Of a DNA stretch of 64,000 nt, positions 40,124 through 48,754 are shown piece after piece. This stretch comes from Leptothrix sp. (in: b-proteobacteria) (lineage in GTDB: Bacteria > Pseudomonadota > Gammaproteobacteria > Burkholderiales > Burkholderiaceae_C). Numbering within the stretch: the stretch's first letter is position 1; each line of letters opens with the position of its first letter. The notes beneath the pieces were generated by a model. The model saw only the letters and a program-made list of their open reading frames with translations, had not been told where the DNA came from and ran no database searches. The position numbers were made by a program, and so were the translations under genes. Where the stretch lies: contig PNKD01000008.1 of the NCBI GenBank assembly GCA_013822265.1, forward strand, positions 1 to 64,000, read 5' to 3'.

Positions 40124-40876
40124 ATGTCTCCTCCTCCCCCGTTGACGGCGCTGCCCGACCTGCCGGCCCAACTGGCCGGTGCCGGCTGGGCCGTGGTCGA
40201 CGCCCCCAGCCTGTGCACGCTGTGCCAGGTCGACGCCCAGGCGTTGCACGCCTGGCGGCCGCTCTGGCACGACTTGCCCGCCGACCCCCACCTGCGCGAC
40301 GGCGGCCGTTACCGCCGCCGGCGCCATGGCTGCTTTCGGATCGCCGGCGAAAGTGTCGTCGCGGTGCCGCACCGCGCCCACTGGCAGCCGGTGGAGTACA
40401 ACGCCCTGCACGGTGGCCTGCAGCGCTGGTTCGCGCCGCTGCCCGCGGCGCTGCCGGCCGACCCGGCCTGGGCTGGGATGCTTCGCGGCCTGGCTGGCGC
40501 GGCCGAGATGCTGCACGGGCCGGCCCAGTGGTTCGTCGAGGCCCACCTCTTCCGCATCGACACCACCGACGGCATCGGCCGCCCGACGCCCGAGGGGGCG
40601 CACCGCGACGGTGTCGACCTGGTGGCCGTGCTGCTGATAGGGCGCGAGAACGTCAAGGGCGGCGAGACGCGTGTCTTCGATGCGCGCGGCCCGCAGGGCA
40701 TGCGTTTCACGCTGCTCGAACCCTTCGGCGCGCTGCTGCTCGACGACGCGCGCGTGGTCCACGAATCCACGCCCATCCAACCCGTAGACGCCGAGCGGCC
40801 GGCCTGGCGCGACACGCTGGTGCTGACCTACCGCCGCGGCGGCTTCCAGGGCCCCGAAGAGGGCAGGCCGGCATGA
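40124..40876 (+). CDS. 2OG-Fe dioxygenase family protein (putative amino-acid hydroxylase)
   Basis: PEGAHRDGVDLVAVLLIGRENVKGGETRVFD (HxD), ARVVHESTPI (distal His), RDTLVLTYR. Confidence 0.8.
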   Translation: MSPPPPLTALPDLPAQLAGAGWAVVDAPSLCTLCQVDAQALHAWRPLWHDLPADPHLRDGGRYRRRRHGCFRIAGESVVAVPHRAHWQPVEYNALHGGLQRWFAPLPAALPADPAWAGMLRGLAGAAEMLHGPAQWFVEAHLFRIDTTDGIGRPTPEGAHRDGVDLVAVLLIGRENVKGGETRVFDARGPQGMRFTLLEPFGALLLDDARVVHESTPIQPVDAERPAWRDTLVLTYRRGGFQGPEEGRPA

Positions 40877-40934
40877 CGGCACCGGCCGGCCTCCAAACGC
40901 TTGCGCTGGTGCGCACGACGATGAAAGCAGCCCC

Positions 40935-41927
40935 ATGAACCGCCTCGCCATCCAGGCCGATGACATCACGGCCGCTGCCGCACGGCTGGCCGGCGTCGCC
41001 CACCGCACGCCGGTGATGACCTCGCGCACCGCCGACGCGACCACCGGCGCGCAGCTCTTCTTCAAATGCGAGAACTTCCAGCGCATGGGCGCGTTCAAGT
41101 TCCGCGGCGCCTACAACGCGCTGGCGCAGTTCACGCCGGCGCAGCGCCAGGCCGGCGTCATCGCCTTCAGCTCGGGCAACCATGCCCAGGCGACGGCGTT
41201 GTCGGCGCGCCTGCTGGGCATGCCGTCGGTGATCGTGATGCCCCTGGACTCGCCGGCGGCCAAGCTGGCGGCCACACGTGAATACCAGGCTGGCCAGCCG
41301 GGCAGCGAGGTCGTGCTCTACGACCGCTACACCGAGGACCGCGAGGCCCTGGGCGCGCGCCTGGCGGCCGAGCGCGGCATGACGTTGATCCCGCCCTACG
41401 ACCACCCGCATGTGATGGCCGGGCAGGGCACGGCAGCGGCCGAGCTGTTGCAGGAAACCGGCGCGCTCGACCTGCTGCTGGTGTGCGTGGGCGGCGGTGG
41501 CCTGATCAGCGGCTGCGCCGTCGCGGCGCACCACCTCAGCCCGGGCATCGAGGTCATCGGCGTCGAACCCGAGGCCGGCAACGACACGCAGCAAAGCCTG
41601 GCGGCGGGGCACATCGTGCACATCGCGACGCCCAAGACCATCGCCGACGGCGCGCAGACGCAGCACAGCGGGCAGCTCACCTTCCCGGTGATCCAGCAAC
41701 TGGTCTCGCGCATCGTCACCGTCGACGACACGCAACTCGTGCAGGCCATGCGCTTCTTCGCCGAGCGCATGAAGATCGTCGTCGAGCCCACAGGCTGCCT
41801 GGGCGCGGCGGCGGCGCTGCAGGGCGTGGTGCCGGTGCGCGGGCGGCGCGTGGGCGTGATCGTCAGCGGCGGCAACGTCGACCTGGCGCGCTACGCCGCG
41901 CTGCTGGCCGGCAACCTGACCGACTGA
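40935..41927 (+). CDS. PLP-dependent threonine/hydroxyamino-acid dehydratase
   Basis: FFKCENFQRMGAFKFRGAYNAL (PLP Lys), SSGNHAQA, CVGGGGLISG. Confidence 0.9.
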   Translation: MNRLAIQADDITAAAARLAGVAHRTPVMTSRTADATTGAQLFFKCENFQRMGAFKFRGAYNALAQFTPAQRQAGVIAFSSGNHAQATALSARLLGMPSVIVMPLDSPAAKLAATREYQAGQPGSEVVLYDRYTEDREALGARLAAERGMTLIPPYDHPHVMAGQGTAAAELLQETGALDLLLVCVGGGGLISGCAVAAHHLSPGIEVIGVEPEAGNDTQQSLAAGHIVHIATPKTIADGAQTQHSGQLTFPVIQQLVSRIVTVDDTQLVQAMRFFAERMKIVVEPTGCLGAAAALQGVVPVRGRRVGVIVSGGNVDLARYAALLAGNLTD

Positions 41928-41978
41928 GCTCAGCCAGCTGCGCTAACGTTGCACCTCACCACAACGGACCTTCACCCC

Positions 41979-43472
41979 ATGGCCGACACCGCCCCCAGCA
42001 AACCCGCCCCCGACGCCGACGCCGCCAAGCGCCTCAAGGAGCAGGTCGACAGGCTCATCGCCCGCCCCGCTGCCGAGAGCACGGCTTCGGTGGTGCTGGG
42101 CGGGCGCGCACTCGACTACCGCGTGCACTGCGCCTTCATGCCGGTGATGCCCGCCGGCCTGGCCGGCGGCGCGGCCGAGCCCGATGCCGCGGTGATGACC
42201 ACCGCCTACCTGCTGCAGGGCGCCGATGCCGCCAGCCGGCCGGTGTGCTTCGCCTTCAACGGCGGGCCGGGTTCGGCATCGATCTGGCTGCAGTTCGGCG
42301 CGCTGGGCCCCAAACGCGTGGTCGTCGGCGACGACGGCCGCATGCCGGTGCCGCCCTATGCCGTCGAGGACAACCCGCACAGCTGGTTCGAGCACTTCGA
42401 CCTCGTGTTCATCGACCCGCCGCACACCGGCTGGTCGGTCTCGGCCAGTGAAGACGCGCGCAAGAAGCTGCTCTCGGTGGACGGCGACATCGACGCGCTG
42501 GTCGAGGTCATGCGCGCCTGGCTGACGCGCCACCAGCGCTGGGGCTCGCCGCTGTACATCGCCGGCGAGAGCTACGGCACGACACGCGCCGCCGGCATGG
42601 CCGACAAGATGCAGAGCCTGGGTGCGGTGCTCAGCGGCGTCATCCTGGTGTCGTGCGCGATGGACCTGCAGAGCCTGGTCTTCGCGCCCGCCAACGACCT
42701 GCCGTACGGCCTGTTCCTGCCGGCCTTCGCCAACGTCTCGCAGTACCACGGCCTGCTGGCCGGTGCGCCCGGCGCGTCGCCCGAGGCGGCGCGCGCCGCC
42801 GCCGAGGCCTTCGTGCACGACGACTACGTCGCGGCGCTGCAGGCCGGCGCCCGCCTGGGCGACAAGCGCCGCAGCGCCATCGCGCGGCGCATCGCCGAGC
42901 TCACCGGCCTGCCGCGCACGCTGGTCGAAGAGCAGAACCTGCGCATCAGCGACCACACCTACTTCACCGAGGCGCTGCGCGCGCGCGGCCAGGTGGTGGG
43001 CCGGCTCGACGCGCGCTCGCGCGGCCCGGCGGCGGCCGCCCGCGCCACGCAGATGGAGTTCGACCCCGGCATCGAGGCCATCGCCGGCCCCTACACCATG
43101 GCGGCGCTGGCCTTCTACCGCAGCACGCTGGGCATGGACATCGAGCACCGCTACGAGGTGCTCAACCGCGACGCGCACAAGGCCTGGAAATGGCAACGCG
43201 GCACCGACAACGAGATGGGCTTCTGCAGTACCAGCCCCGACCTGGCGCTGGCGCTGCGCCGCAACCCGCATCTCGAGGTGCTGGCCGCCAGCGGCCGCTA
43301 CGACCTGGGCACGCCCTACAGTGCCAGCGACTGGTCGCTGGCCCAGCTCAACGCGCCGGCCGACGTGCTGGCCCGCGTCACGCACCGCTACTACGACGCC
43401 GGCCACATGATGTACACGCGGCAGGCCGACCTGCAGCAGCTCAAGGCCGACGTCGCAGGGTGGCTGTCATGA
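41979..43472 (+). CDS. S10 family serine carboxypeptidase-like protein
   Basis: FNGGPGSASIW, AGESYGTTRA, ASGRYDLGTP, DAGHMMY. Confidence 0.9.
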   Translation: MADTAPSKPAPDADAAKRLKEQVDRLIARPAAESTASVVLGGRALDYRVHCAFMPVMPAGLAGGAAEPDAAVMTTAYLLQGADAASRPVCFAFNGGPGSASIWLQFGALGPKRVVVGDDGRMPVPPYAVEDNPHSWFEHFDLVFIDPPHTGWSVSASEDARKKLLSVDGDIDALVEVMRAWLTRHQRWGSPLYIAGESYGTTRAAGMADKMQSLGAVLSGVILVSCAMDLQSLVFAPANDLPYGLFLPAFANVSQYHGLLAGAPGASPEAARAAAEAFVHDDYVAALQAGARLGDKRRSAIARRIAELTGLPRTLVEEQNLRISDHTYFTEALRARGQVVGRLDARSRGPAAAARATQMEFDPGIEAIAGPYTMAALAFYRSTLGMDIEHRYEVLNRDAHKAWKWQRGTDNEMGFCSTSPDLALALRRNPHLEVLAASGRYDLGTPYSASDWSLAQLNAPADVLARVTHRYYDAGHMMYTRQADLQQLKADVAGWLS

Positions 43473-43473
43473 C

Positions 43474-43623
43474 GACCCCAAGCTCACTTCGTTCGCTGCC
43501 CCCTGGGGGCGCGTCAGTCCCTTCGGGCGGCCGGGCGGTACTGACATCGACCCCAAGCTCACTTCATTCGCTGCCCCCTGGGGGCGCGTCAGTCCCTTCG
43601 GGCGGCCGGGCGGTACTGACATG
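43474..43623 (+). repeat. two 75-bp tandem direct repeats of the dispersed GC-rich repeat
   Basis: 43474-43548 and 43549-43623 identical except G/A at 43491/43566 and C/G at the last base. Confidence 0.95.
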
Positions 43624-44691
43624 AGTGCCCCCAAGCATGTCGGCATCCTCACTGGCGGCGGCGACTGTCCGGGCCTGAACGCCGTCATCCGCGCCGTCAC
43701 GCTGGCGCTGCACAACGAGTGCGGCGCGCGCGTCACCGGCATCGAGCGCGGCTTCTTCGGCCTCGTCGAGCGCAAGGCGCGGGCCTTGAGCACGCTGGAC
43801 GTCGCGGGCATCCTGGCCGAGGGCGGCACCATCCTGGGCACGCACAACAGCTGCAACCCGTTCAAGTACCCCGACGGCTCGGACCGCTCGGCCGAGGCCA
43901 TCGCCTTCGCGCGCGCGCTCGGGCTGGACGCACTGGTGGCCATAGGCGGCGACGGCACCATGACCATCGCCCACCGCTTCGAGAAGCTGGGCCTGCCCGT
44001 GGTGGGCGTGCCCAAGACCATCGACAACGACCTCGCGCTGACCGACCGCACCTTCGGCTTCGACAGCGCGGTGGCGGTGGTGGCCGAGGCGCTGGACCGG
44101 CTGGCCACCACCGCGCGCAGCCACGGCCGCGTGATGATCGCCGAGACCATGGGCCGCTATGCCGGCTGGATCGCACTGGAAGGCGGCATGGCCGGCGGCG
44201 CCAACGTCATCCTCATCCCCGAGGTGCCGTTCAGCGTCGAGGCCGTGGCGCGCCTGTGCCAGGACCGCGAGGCCCGCGGGCAGGCCACACTGATCTGCAT
44301 CGCCGAGGGCGCGCATGCCGCGGGCCAGGACATGACGGTGCGCGAGACACTGGCCTACAGCCCCGACCCGCTGCGCCTGGGCGGCGTGGGCCACTGGCTG
44401 CAGCAGGAGCTGCAGCCGCGCCTGCAGGCCGAGGTGCGCACCACGCTGCTGGGCCATACCCAGCGCGGCGGCCACCCGACGGCCTTCGACCGCGTGCTGG
44501 CAACGCGCTTCGGCTACCACGCCGCGCAGTTGATCAAGGGCGGCCAGTACGGCCGCATGGTGGCGCTGCAGGGCGACAGCTGCGGCAGTGCGTCGCTGGA
44601 CGACGTGGCCGGGCGCACGCGCAACGTGCCGCTCGACCACCCCTTGCTGTGCGCGGTGCGCGGTATCGGGGTGTCGCTGGGAGATGCCTGA
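43621..44691 (+). CDS. 6-phosphofructokinase (PFK-A family)
   Basis: ILTGGGDCPGLNAVIR, GGDGTM, VPKTIDNDL. Confidence 0.92.
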   Translation: MSAPKHVGILTGGGDCPGLNAVIRAVTLALHNECGARVTGIERGFFGLVERKARALSTLDVAGILAEGGTILGTHNSCNPFKYPDGSDRSAEAIAFARALGLDALVAIGGDGTMTIAHRFEKLGLPVVGVPKTIDNDLALTDRTFGFDSAVAVVAEALDRLATTARSHGRVMIAETMGRYAGWIALEGGMAGGANVILIPEVPFSVEAVARLCQDREARGQATLICIAEGAHAAGQDMTVRETLAYSPDPLRLGGVGHWLQQELQPRLQAEVRTTLLGHTQRGGHPTAFDRVLATRFGYHAAQLIKGGQYGRMVALQGDSCGSASLDDVAGRTRNVPLDHPLLCAVRGIGVSLGDA

Positions 44692-44709
44692 GCCCCGGCG
44701 CGGCGCCGT

Positions 44710-45219
44710 CTAGAGCAGGCGCTGCAGGGCCGCACCGCGGGCCTGCAGGGCACAGCGCAGCGGCTCGTCGTCGCGGCCGAAGCTGAAGTCGGCGAAGTCG
44801 AAGCCCGGGCCGACGGTGGCGCCGACGTAGGCGAAGTCGCCCAGCGGCTCGGCAGCCTGCCACCAGCCGGCCGGCACGACATGACGCGGCCGGCGCCCCG
44901 CGCCCACCGGGCCCAGGTCGACCTGGGCGAAGCCCGACAGGTCGGGCGGCGCCAGCCACAGGCGCAGGCTCTCGCCTTCCAGCAGGTGCCAGACCTCGTC
45001 CGCAGCGACGCGGTGCCAGGCCGAGAACTCGCCGGCAGCGAGCAGGAAGTCGATGGTCGTCAGCGCCACGCGGCCGGCACGGCCATCGCCGGTCTGCACC
45101 GGCTGCACCGAGCGAAAGACCTCGCCGTAGTGGCCACCCTCGGGGTGCGGCCGCAGGCCGAGCTCGTGGATCAGCGCCGCAGCACGGCCGGTGCCCGCAC
45201 GAGGGATCGCACCGCTCAT
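44710..45219 (-). CDS. DUF985 / cupin family protein
   Basis: LRPHPEGGHYGEVFRS, FLLAAGEFSAWHRVAADEVWH. Confidence 0.88.
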   Translation of the reverse strand: MSGAIPRAGTGRAAALIHELGLRPHPEGGHYGEVFRSVQPVQTGDGRAGRVALTTIDFLLAAGEFSAWHRVAADEVWHLLEGESLRLWLAPPDLSGFAQVDLGPVGAGRRPRHVVPAGWWQAAEPLGDFAYVGATVGPGFDFADFSFGRDDEPLRCALQARGAALQRLL

Positions 45220-45965
45220 GCCATCTCGCGCACGTCGGTCACCGGCACGGTGCCGAAATCGTCGCGTGCCAGCACCTTCAGCACCTTGGCGGCGGCCTGT
45301 GCCGGGCTGTCGAGCGCGCCGCTGACCTTCAGGCCCTGGAAACGCTCGCGCTCCGGGAAGAGCGAGGCATCCGCACCGCGCAGCAGCACCTGCATGTCGG
45401 TGTCGATGACGCCCGGCGCCAGCGAAACCACGCGCGCGCCGTGCGGCTTGGCGGCCTCCTCCAGCGCCAGCGCGCGCGCCATGTGGTCCATGCCGGCCTT
45501 GGCGGCGCAGTAGCTCACGCTGCCGGCCATCGCGCGGCGGCCCAGTCCCGACGAGATCAGCAGCAGCTTGCGCGGCACGGCCCAGGTCTGCGTGCGGCGC
45601 AGGAAGGCCGCGCTCAGCAGCAGTGGCGCCTCGAGGCCGACACGCAGCGCGTTCGACAGTTCGCCGAGGTCGCCTGCCGACAGCGGCGCCGGCGTCGACA
45701 CCACGCCGGCGTTGTGGATGAGATCGGCCGAGGCCAGCGTGGCGGGGTCGAGCGCGGCCAGCCAGTGCGACAGCCGCTCGGCGACGGGCGCCGGGTCGGC
45801 GAGATCGACGCACCAGGACTCGAGCCGGGCGCCCGCCGGCACCGGCAGTTCGGTCGGCCGCCGTGCCAGGGCCAGCACGTGATGGCCGCGTGCCAGCAGT
45901 TGTTCGACGAGGGCGCGGCCCAGGCCGCGCGAGCTGCCGGTGACGATGCTCAGGGGAGTGTTCAT
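45216..45965 (-). CDS. short-chain dehydrogenase/reductase
   Basis: TGSSRGLGRALVEQLLARG, YCAAKAG. Confidence 0.9.
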   Translation of the reverse strand: MNTPLSIVTGSSRGLGRALVEQLLARGHHVLALARRPTELPVPAGARLESWCVDLADPAPVAERLSHWLAALDPATLASADLIHNAGVVSTPAPLSAGDLGELSNALRVGLEAPLLLSAAFLRRTQTWAVPRKLLLISSGLGRRAMAGSVSYCAAKAGMDHMARALALEEAAKPHGARVVSLAPGVIDTDMQVLLRGADASLFPERERFQGLKVSGALDSPAQAAAKVLKVLARDDFGTVPVTDVREMA

Positions 45966-46056
45966 GGTGGGGTGACGTTGAAGGTGACGGGCGTTCGCAG
46001 ACGGCTGCGCCGGGCTGGATGGACTCTAGCCGCCGTCGTGCGCAGGGCGGCAACGA

Positions 46057-46677
46057 TCAGAACGGCGGTTCGCTGCGAAGGTGCATCGCGCGGCCGTCCA
46101 GCGGGTGCGCGAAGCCGATCTCGGCGGCATGCAGCATCAGCCGCGCGGCGCGCAGCGGGTGTGGCGCGTAGAGCTCGTCGCCACGGATCGGGTGGCCCAG
46201 GTGCTGCAGGTGCACGCGAAGCTGGTGCGAGCGGCCCGTCACCGGCGACAGCGCCACGCGCGTGCAGCCGTCGCCGCGCGCCAGCACGCGCCAGTGCGTG
46301 AGCGAGGGGCGGCCGTTGACCACGTCGACGACCTGCCGCGGCCGGTTGGGCCAGTCGGCGGCCAGCGGGGCGTGGATCTGCCCGGCCTCGGCCGCCATGC
46401 AGCCCTCGGCCAGTGCGACATAGAGCTTGCTGACGGCGCGCTGCTCGAAGGCCGCGTTCAGGCGCCGCTGCATCTCGATGCCGCGCGCGAAGATCAGCAG
46501 CCCCGAGGTCGACATGTCGAGCCGGTGCACCACCAGGGCGTCGGCAAACATCGCCTGCACGCGCGAGGTGAGGTTGTCGCGCCCGGCCTCGCCTCGGCCG
46601 GGCACCGACAGCAGGCCCTCGGGCTTGTCGGCGACGACCAGGCTCTCGTCGGCATGGACCACGTTCACGGCGTGCAT
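46057..46677 (-). CDS. RluA-family pseudouridine synthase
   Basis: VVHRLDMSTSGLLIFARG, KLYVALAEG, GRSHQLRVHL. Confidence 0.92.
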   Translation of the reverse strand: MHAVNVVHADESLVVADKPEGLLSVPGRGEAGRDNLTSRVQAMFADALVVHRLDMSTSGLLIFARGIEMQRRLNAAFEQRAVSKLYVALAEGCMAAEAGQIHAPLAADWPNRPRQVVDVVNGRPSLTHWRVLARGDGCTRVALSPVTGRSHQLRVHLQHLGHPIRGDELYAPHPLRAARLMLHAAEIGFAHPLDGRAMHLRSEPPF

Positions 46678-46775
46678 GGCCGTCAGGATATCGGGGCGCT
46701 GTCGCCCCACGACCACACCCCCACATCGACGCTCGAGAGAGCCGGCACGTGCATCCCTGATAAGCTCGATCAACC

Positions 46776-48659
46776 ATGTCCGACCACCACACCCGACTGC
46801 AAAGCGACCACCCCAGCGCCTTGCCCCCGAGCACGCGGCTGGGTGAATTCGAGGTGCTGGGCCTGCTGGGCGTCGGCGGTTTCGGAATTGTGTACCTGGC
46901 CTTCGACCACGCGCTCGAGCGCGAGGTGGCGGTGAAGGAATACATGCCCGCCTCGCTGGCCGGGCGCACCGAGACGCTGCATGTCTCGGTGCGATCGCAG
47001 TCCGACGCCGACACCTTTGCGCTGGGGCTGCGCTCCTTCGTCAACGAGGCGCGGCTGCTGGCGCGCTTCGACCACCCGTCGCTGCTCAAGGTGCACCGCT
47101 TCTGGGAAGCCAACGGCACCGCCTACATGGCGATGCCCGTGTTGCGTGGCCGCACCGTCAAGGAGGTGCGCGCAGAGATGCCGCAGCCGCCCGACGAGGC
47201 CTGGCTGCGTGCCTTGCTGGGGCCGCTGCTGGGGGCCATCGAGCGGCTGCACGCCGAGGGCGTCTACCACCGCGACATCGCACCCGACAACATCCAGATC
47301 GAGCCCGATGGCCACCCCGTGCTGCTCGACTTCGGCGCCGCGCGCCACGTCATCAGCGGCAAGACGCAGACGCTGACCGCCATCCTCAAGCCGGCCTACG
47401 CGCCCATCGAGCAGTACGCCGAGGTCGGCGCGGTCAAGCAGGGCCCCTGGACCGACCTTTATGCGCTGGGCGCGACGCTGCACTACCTGCTGCTGAACCG
47501 CCCGCCGCCGCCGGCCACGGCCCGCGCGGTGCACGACGACGCTTCGGCGCTGGTGCCCGGGGCCTGCCCCGGCAACAGCGAGAACTTTCTGCGCACCATC
47601 GACTGGATGCTGGCGCCGCGCCCCGCCGACCGACCGCAGAGCGTGGCGGCGCTGCGCGAGGTGCTGGACGGCACCCGGCAAGCGCCGCGGCGGCGCATCG
47701 AAACGGAGCCGGCGCCTTCGCAGTGGGATCGCACGGTGGTGCTGGACGCCGCGCCTCGCGTCACGACGACGCCACCGCCTGCCGCGCCGGCGTCGTCGAT
47801 GGTCGACCTCGACTTCGACGAGGACCGCACCCGGGTGCTGCCGCCGGCAGCATCGGTAGCACCGACAGCACCGACAGCGCCGGCTGCGGCGCCCGAACGC
47901 GCCGACACGGCGCCCTTGCCGGCGCCAACGGCTGTACGCCAGCCCGCGCCGCCCCCCAAGCCCGCCGCCAGCGCGGCGCCGGAGTACAGGGACTTTGCCG
48001 CGCCGCCGGTGTCGGCCATGCTGCCGCCGCCCTCGCCGGTGGGTACACGAGGGCGGTGGTGGCCGATGGCGGCCGTTGCAGCCGTGCTCGCGCTGGCCGC
48101 CGGCGCCGTGGCGATGTGGCCGCGCGCGCCGGCCACGGGTGACGCACCACCGCTGGCGGCCTCGGCCGCGGCCGAGAGTCTGGCGGCGCAGGCCTCGGCA
48201 CCCGAATCCCTGCCGTTGCCGGGGGCGGGCGCGGGAGCAGCCAGCGCGGCCCCCGAGTCCAGGATCGCCACCGTCGTCGTGCCCACCCTGCCGGCACCGC
48301 GGCCTCCCAAGGAGGCCACGCCGCCACCGCAGGCGCAGCCCGTGGCCCGGCCCGTTGTCGAACGGGTGCCGGCACGCACAGCGGTGGCGCCGCCCTCGGT
48401 GACCGCTGCGCCCCAGGCGGCAGCGACGCCTGCGGCCGAGACAGGCCGGGCCACGGCCCTGACTGCGCCGCCGATGGCCAGTGCCCCTGCCGAGCTGCCC
48501 AAGCCGGCCGTCGTCGCGGGCCCTGAGGCCAAGTGCGGCGAGCGCAACCCCGTGCGCTACTTCTTCTGCATGGAGCGCGAATGCCTGCGCTCCGAACTCG
48601 CCAGCCACCCCGACTGCCGCAAGTGGCGGGCCGAAGCGCGCCGCGAACAGACCAACTAG
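46776..48659 (+). CDS. serine/threonine protein kinase with Pro/Ala-rich linker and TM segment
   Basis: LGVGGFGIVYLA, VAVKEYMP, HRDIAPDNI, DFGAAR; TM MAAVAAVLALAAGAVAMW; Cys-containing C-terminus. Confidence 0.9.
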   Translation: MSDHHTRLQSDHPSALPPSTRLGEFEVLGLLGVGGFGIVYLAFDHALEREVAVKEYMPASLAGRTETLHVSVRSQSDADTFALGLRSFVNEARLLARFDHPSLLKVHRFWEANGTAYMAMPVLRGRTVKEVRAEMPQPPDEAWLRALLGPLLGAIERLHAEGVYHRDIAPDNIQIEPDGHPVLLDFGAARHVISGKTQTLTAILKPAYAPIEQYAEVGAVKQGPWTDLYALGATLHYLLLNRPPPPATARAVHDDASALVPGACPGNSENFLRTIDWMLAPRPADRPQSVAALREVLDGTRQAPRRRIETEPAPSQWDRTVVLDAAPRVTTTPPPAAPASSMVDLDFDEDRTRVLPPAASVAPTAPTAPAAAPERADTAPLPAPTAVRQPAPPPKPAASAAPEYRDFAAPPVSAMLPPPSPVGTRGRWWPMAAVAAVLALAAGAVAMWPRAPATGDAPPLAASAAAESLAAQASAPESLPLPGAGAGAASAAPESRIATVVVPTLPAPRPPKEATPPPQAQPVARPVVERVPARTAVAPPSVTAAPQAAATPAAETGRATALTAPPMASAPAELPKPAVVAGPEAKCGERNPVRYFFCMERECLRSELASHPDCRKWRAEARREQTN

Positions 48660-48754
48660 GAGCGTGGCCCCGAGGCCGCCGTGGGCCGTGACGCGGCGGG
48701 ATTGCGGGTAAAGCGCGATGCCGGCCGGGGGCCGCAGGCGCTACACCGTGGGCT

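Noticed and set aside
43467-44150. Minus-strand ORF with a repeated 25-aa segment (MSVPPGRPKGLTRPQGAANEVSLGS x2)
   Set aside because: The protein repeat is only the translation of the 75-bp tandem DNA repeat plus antisense pfk sequence.
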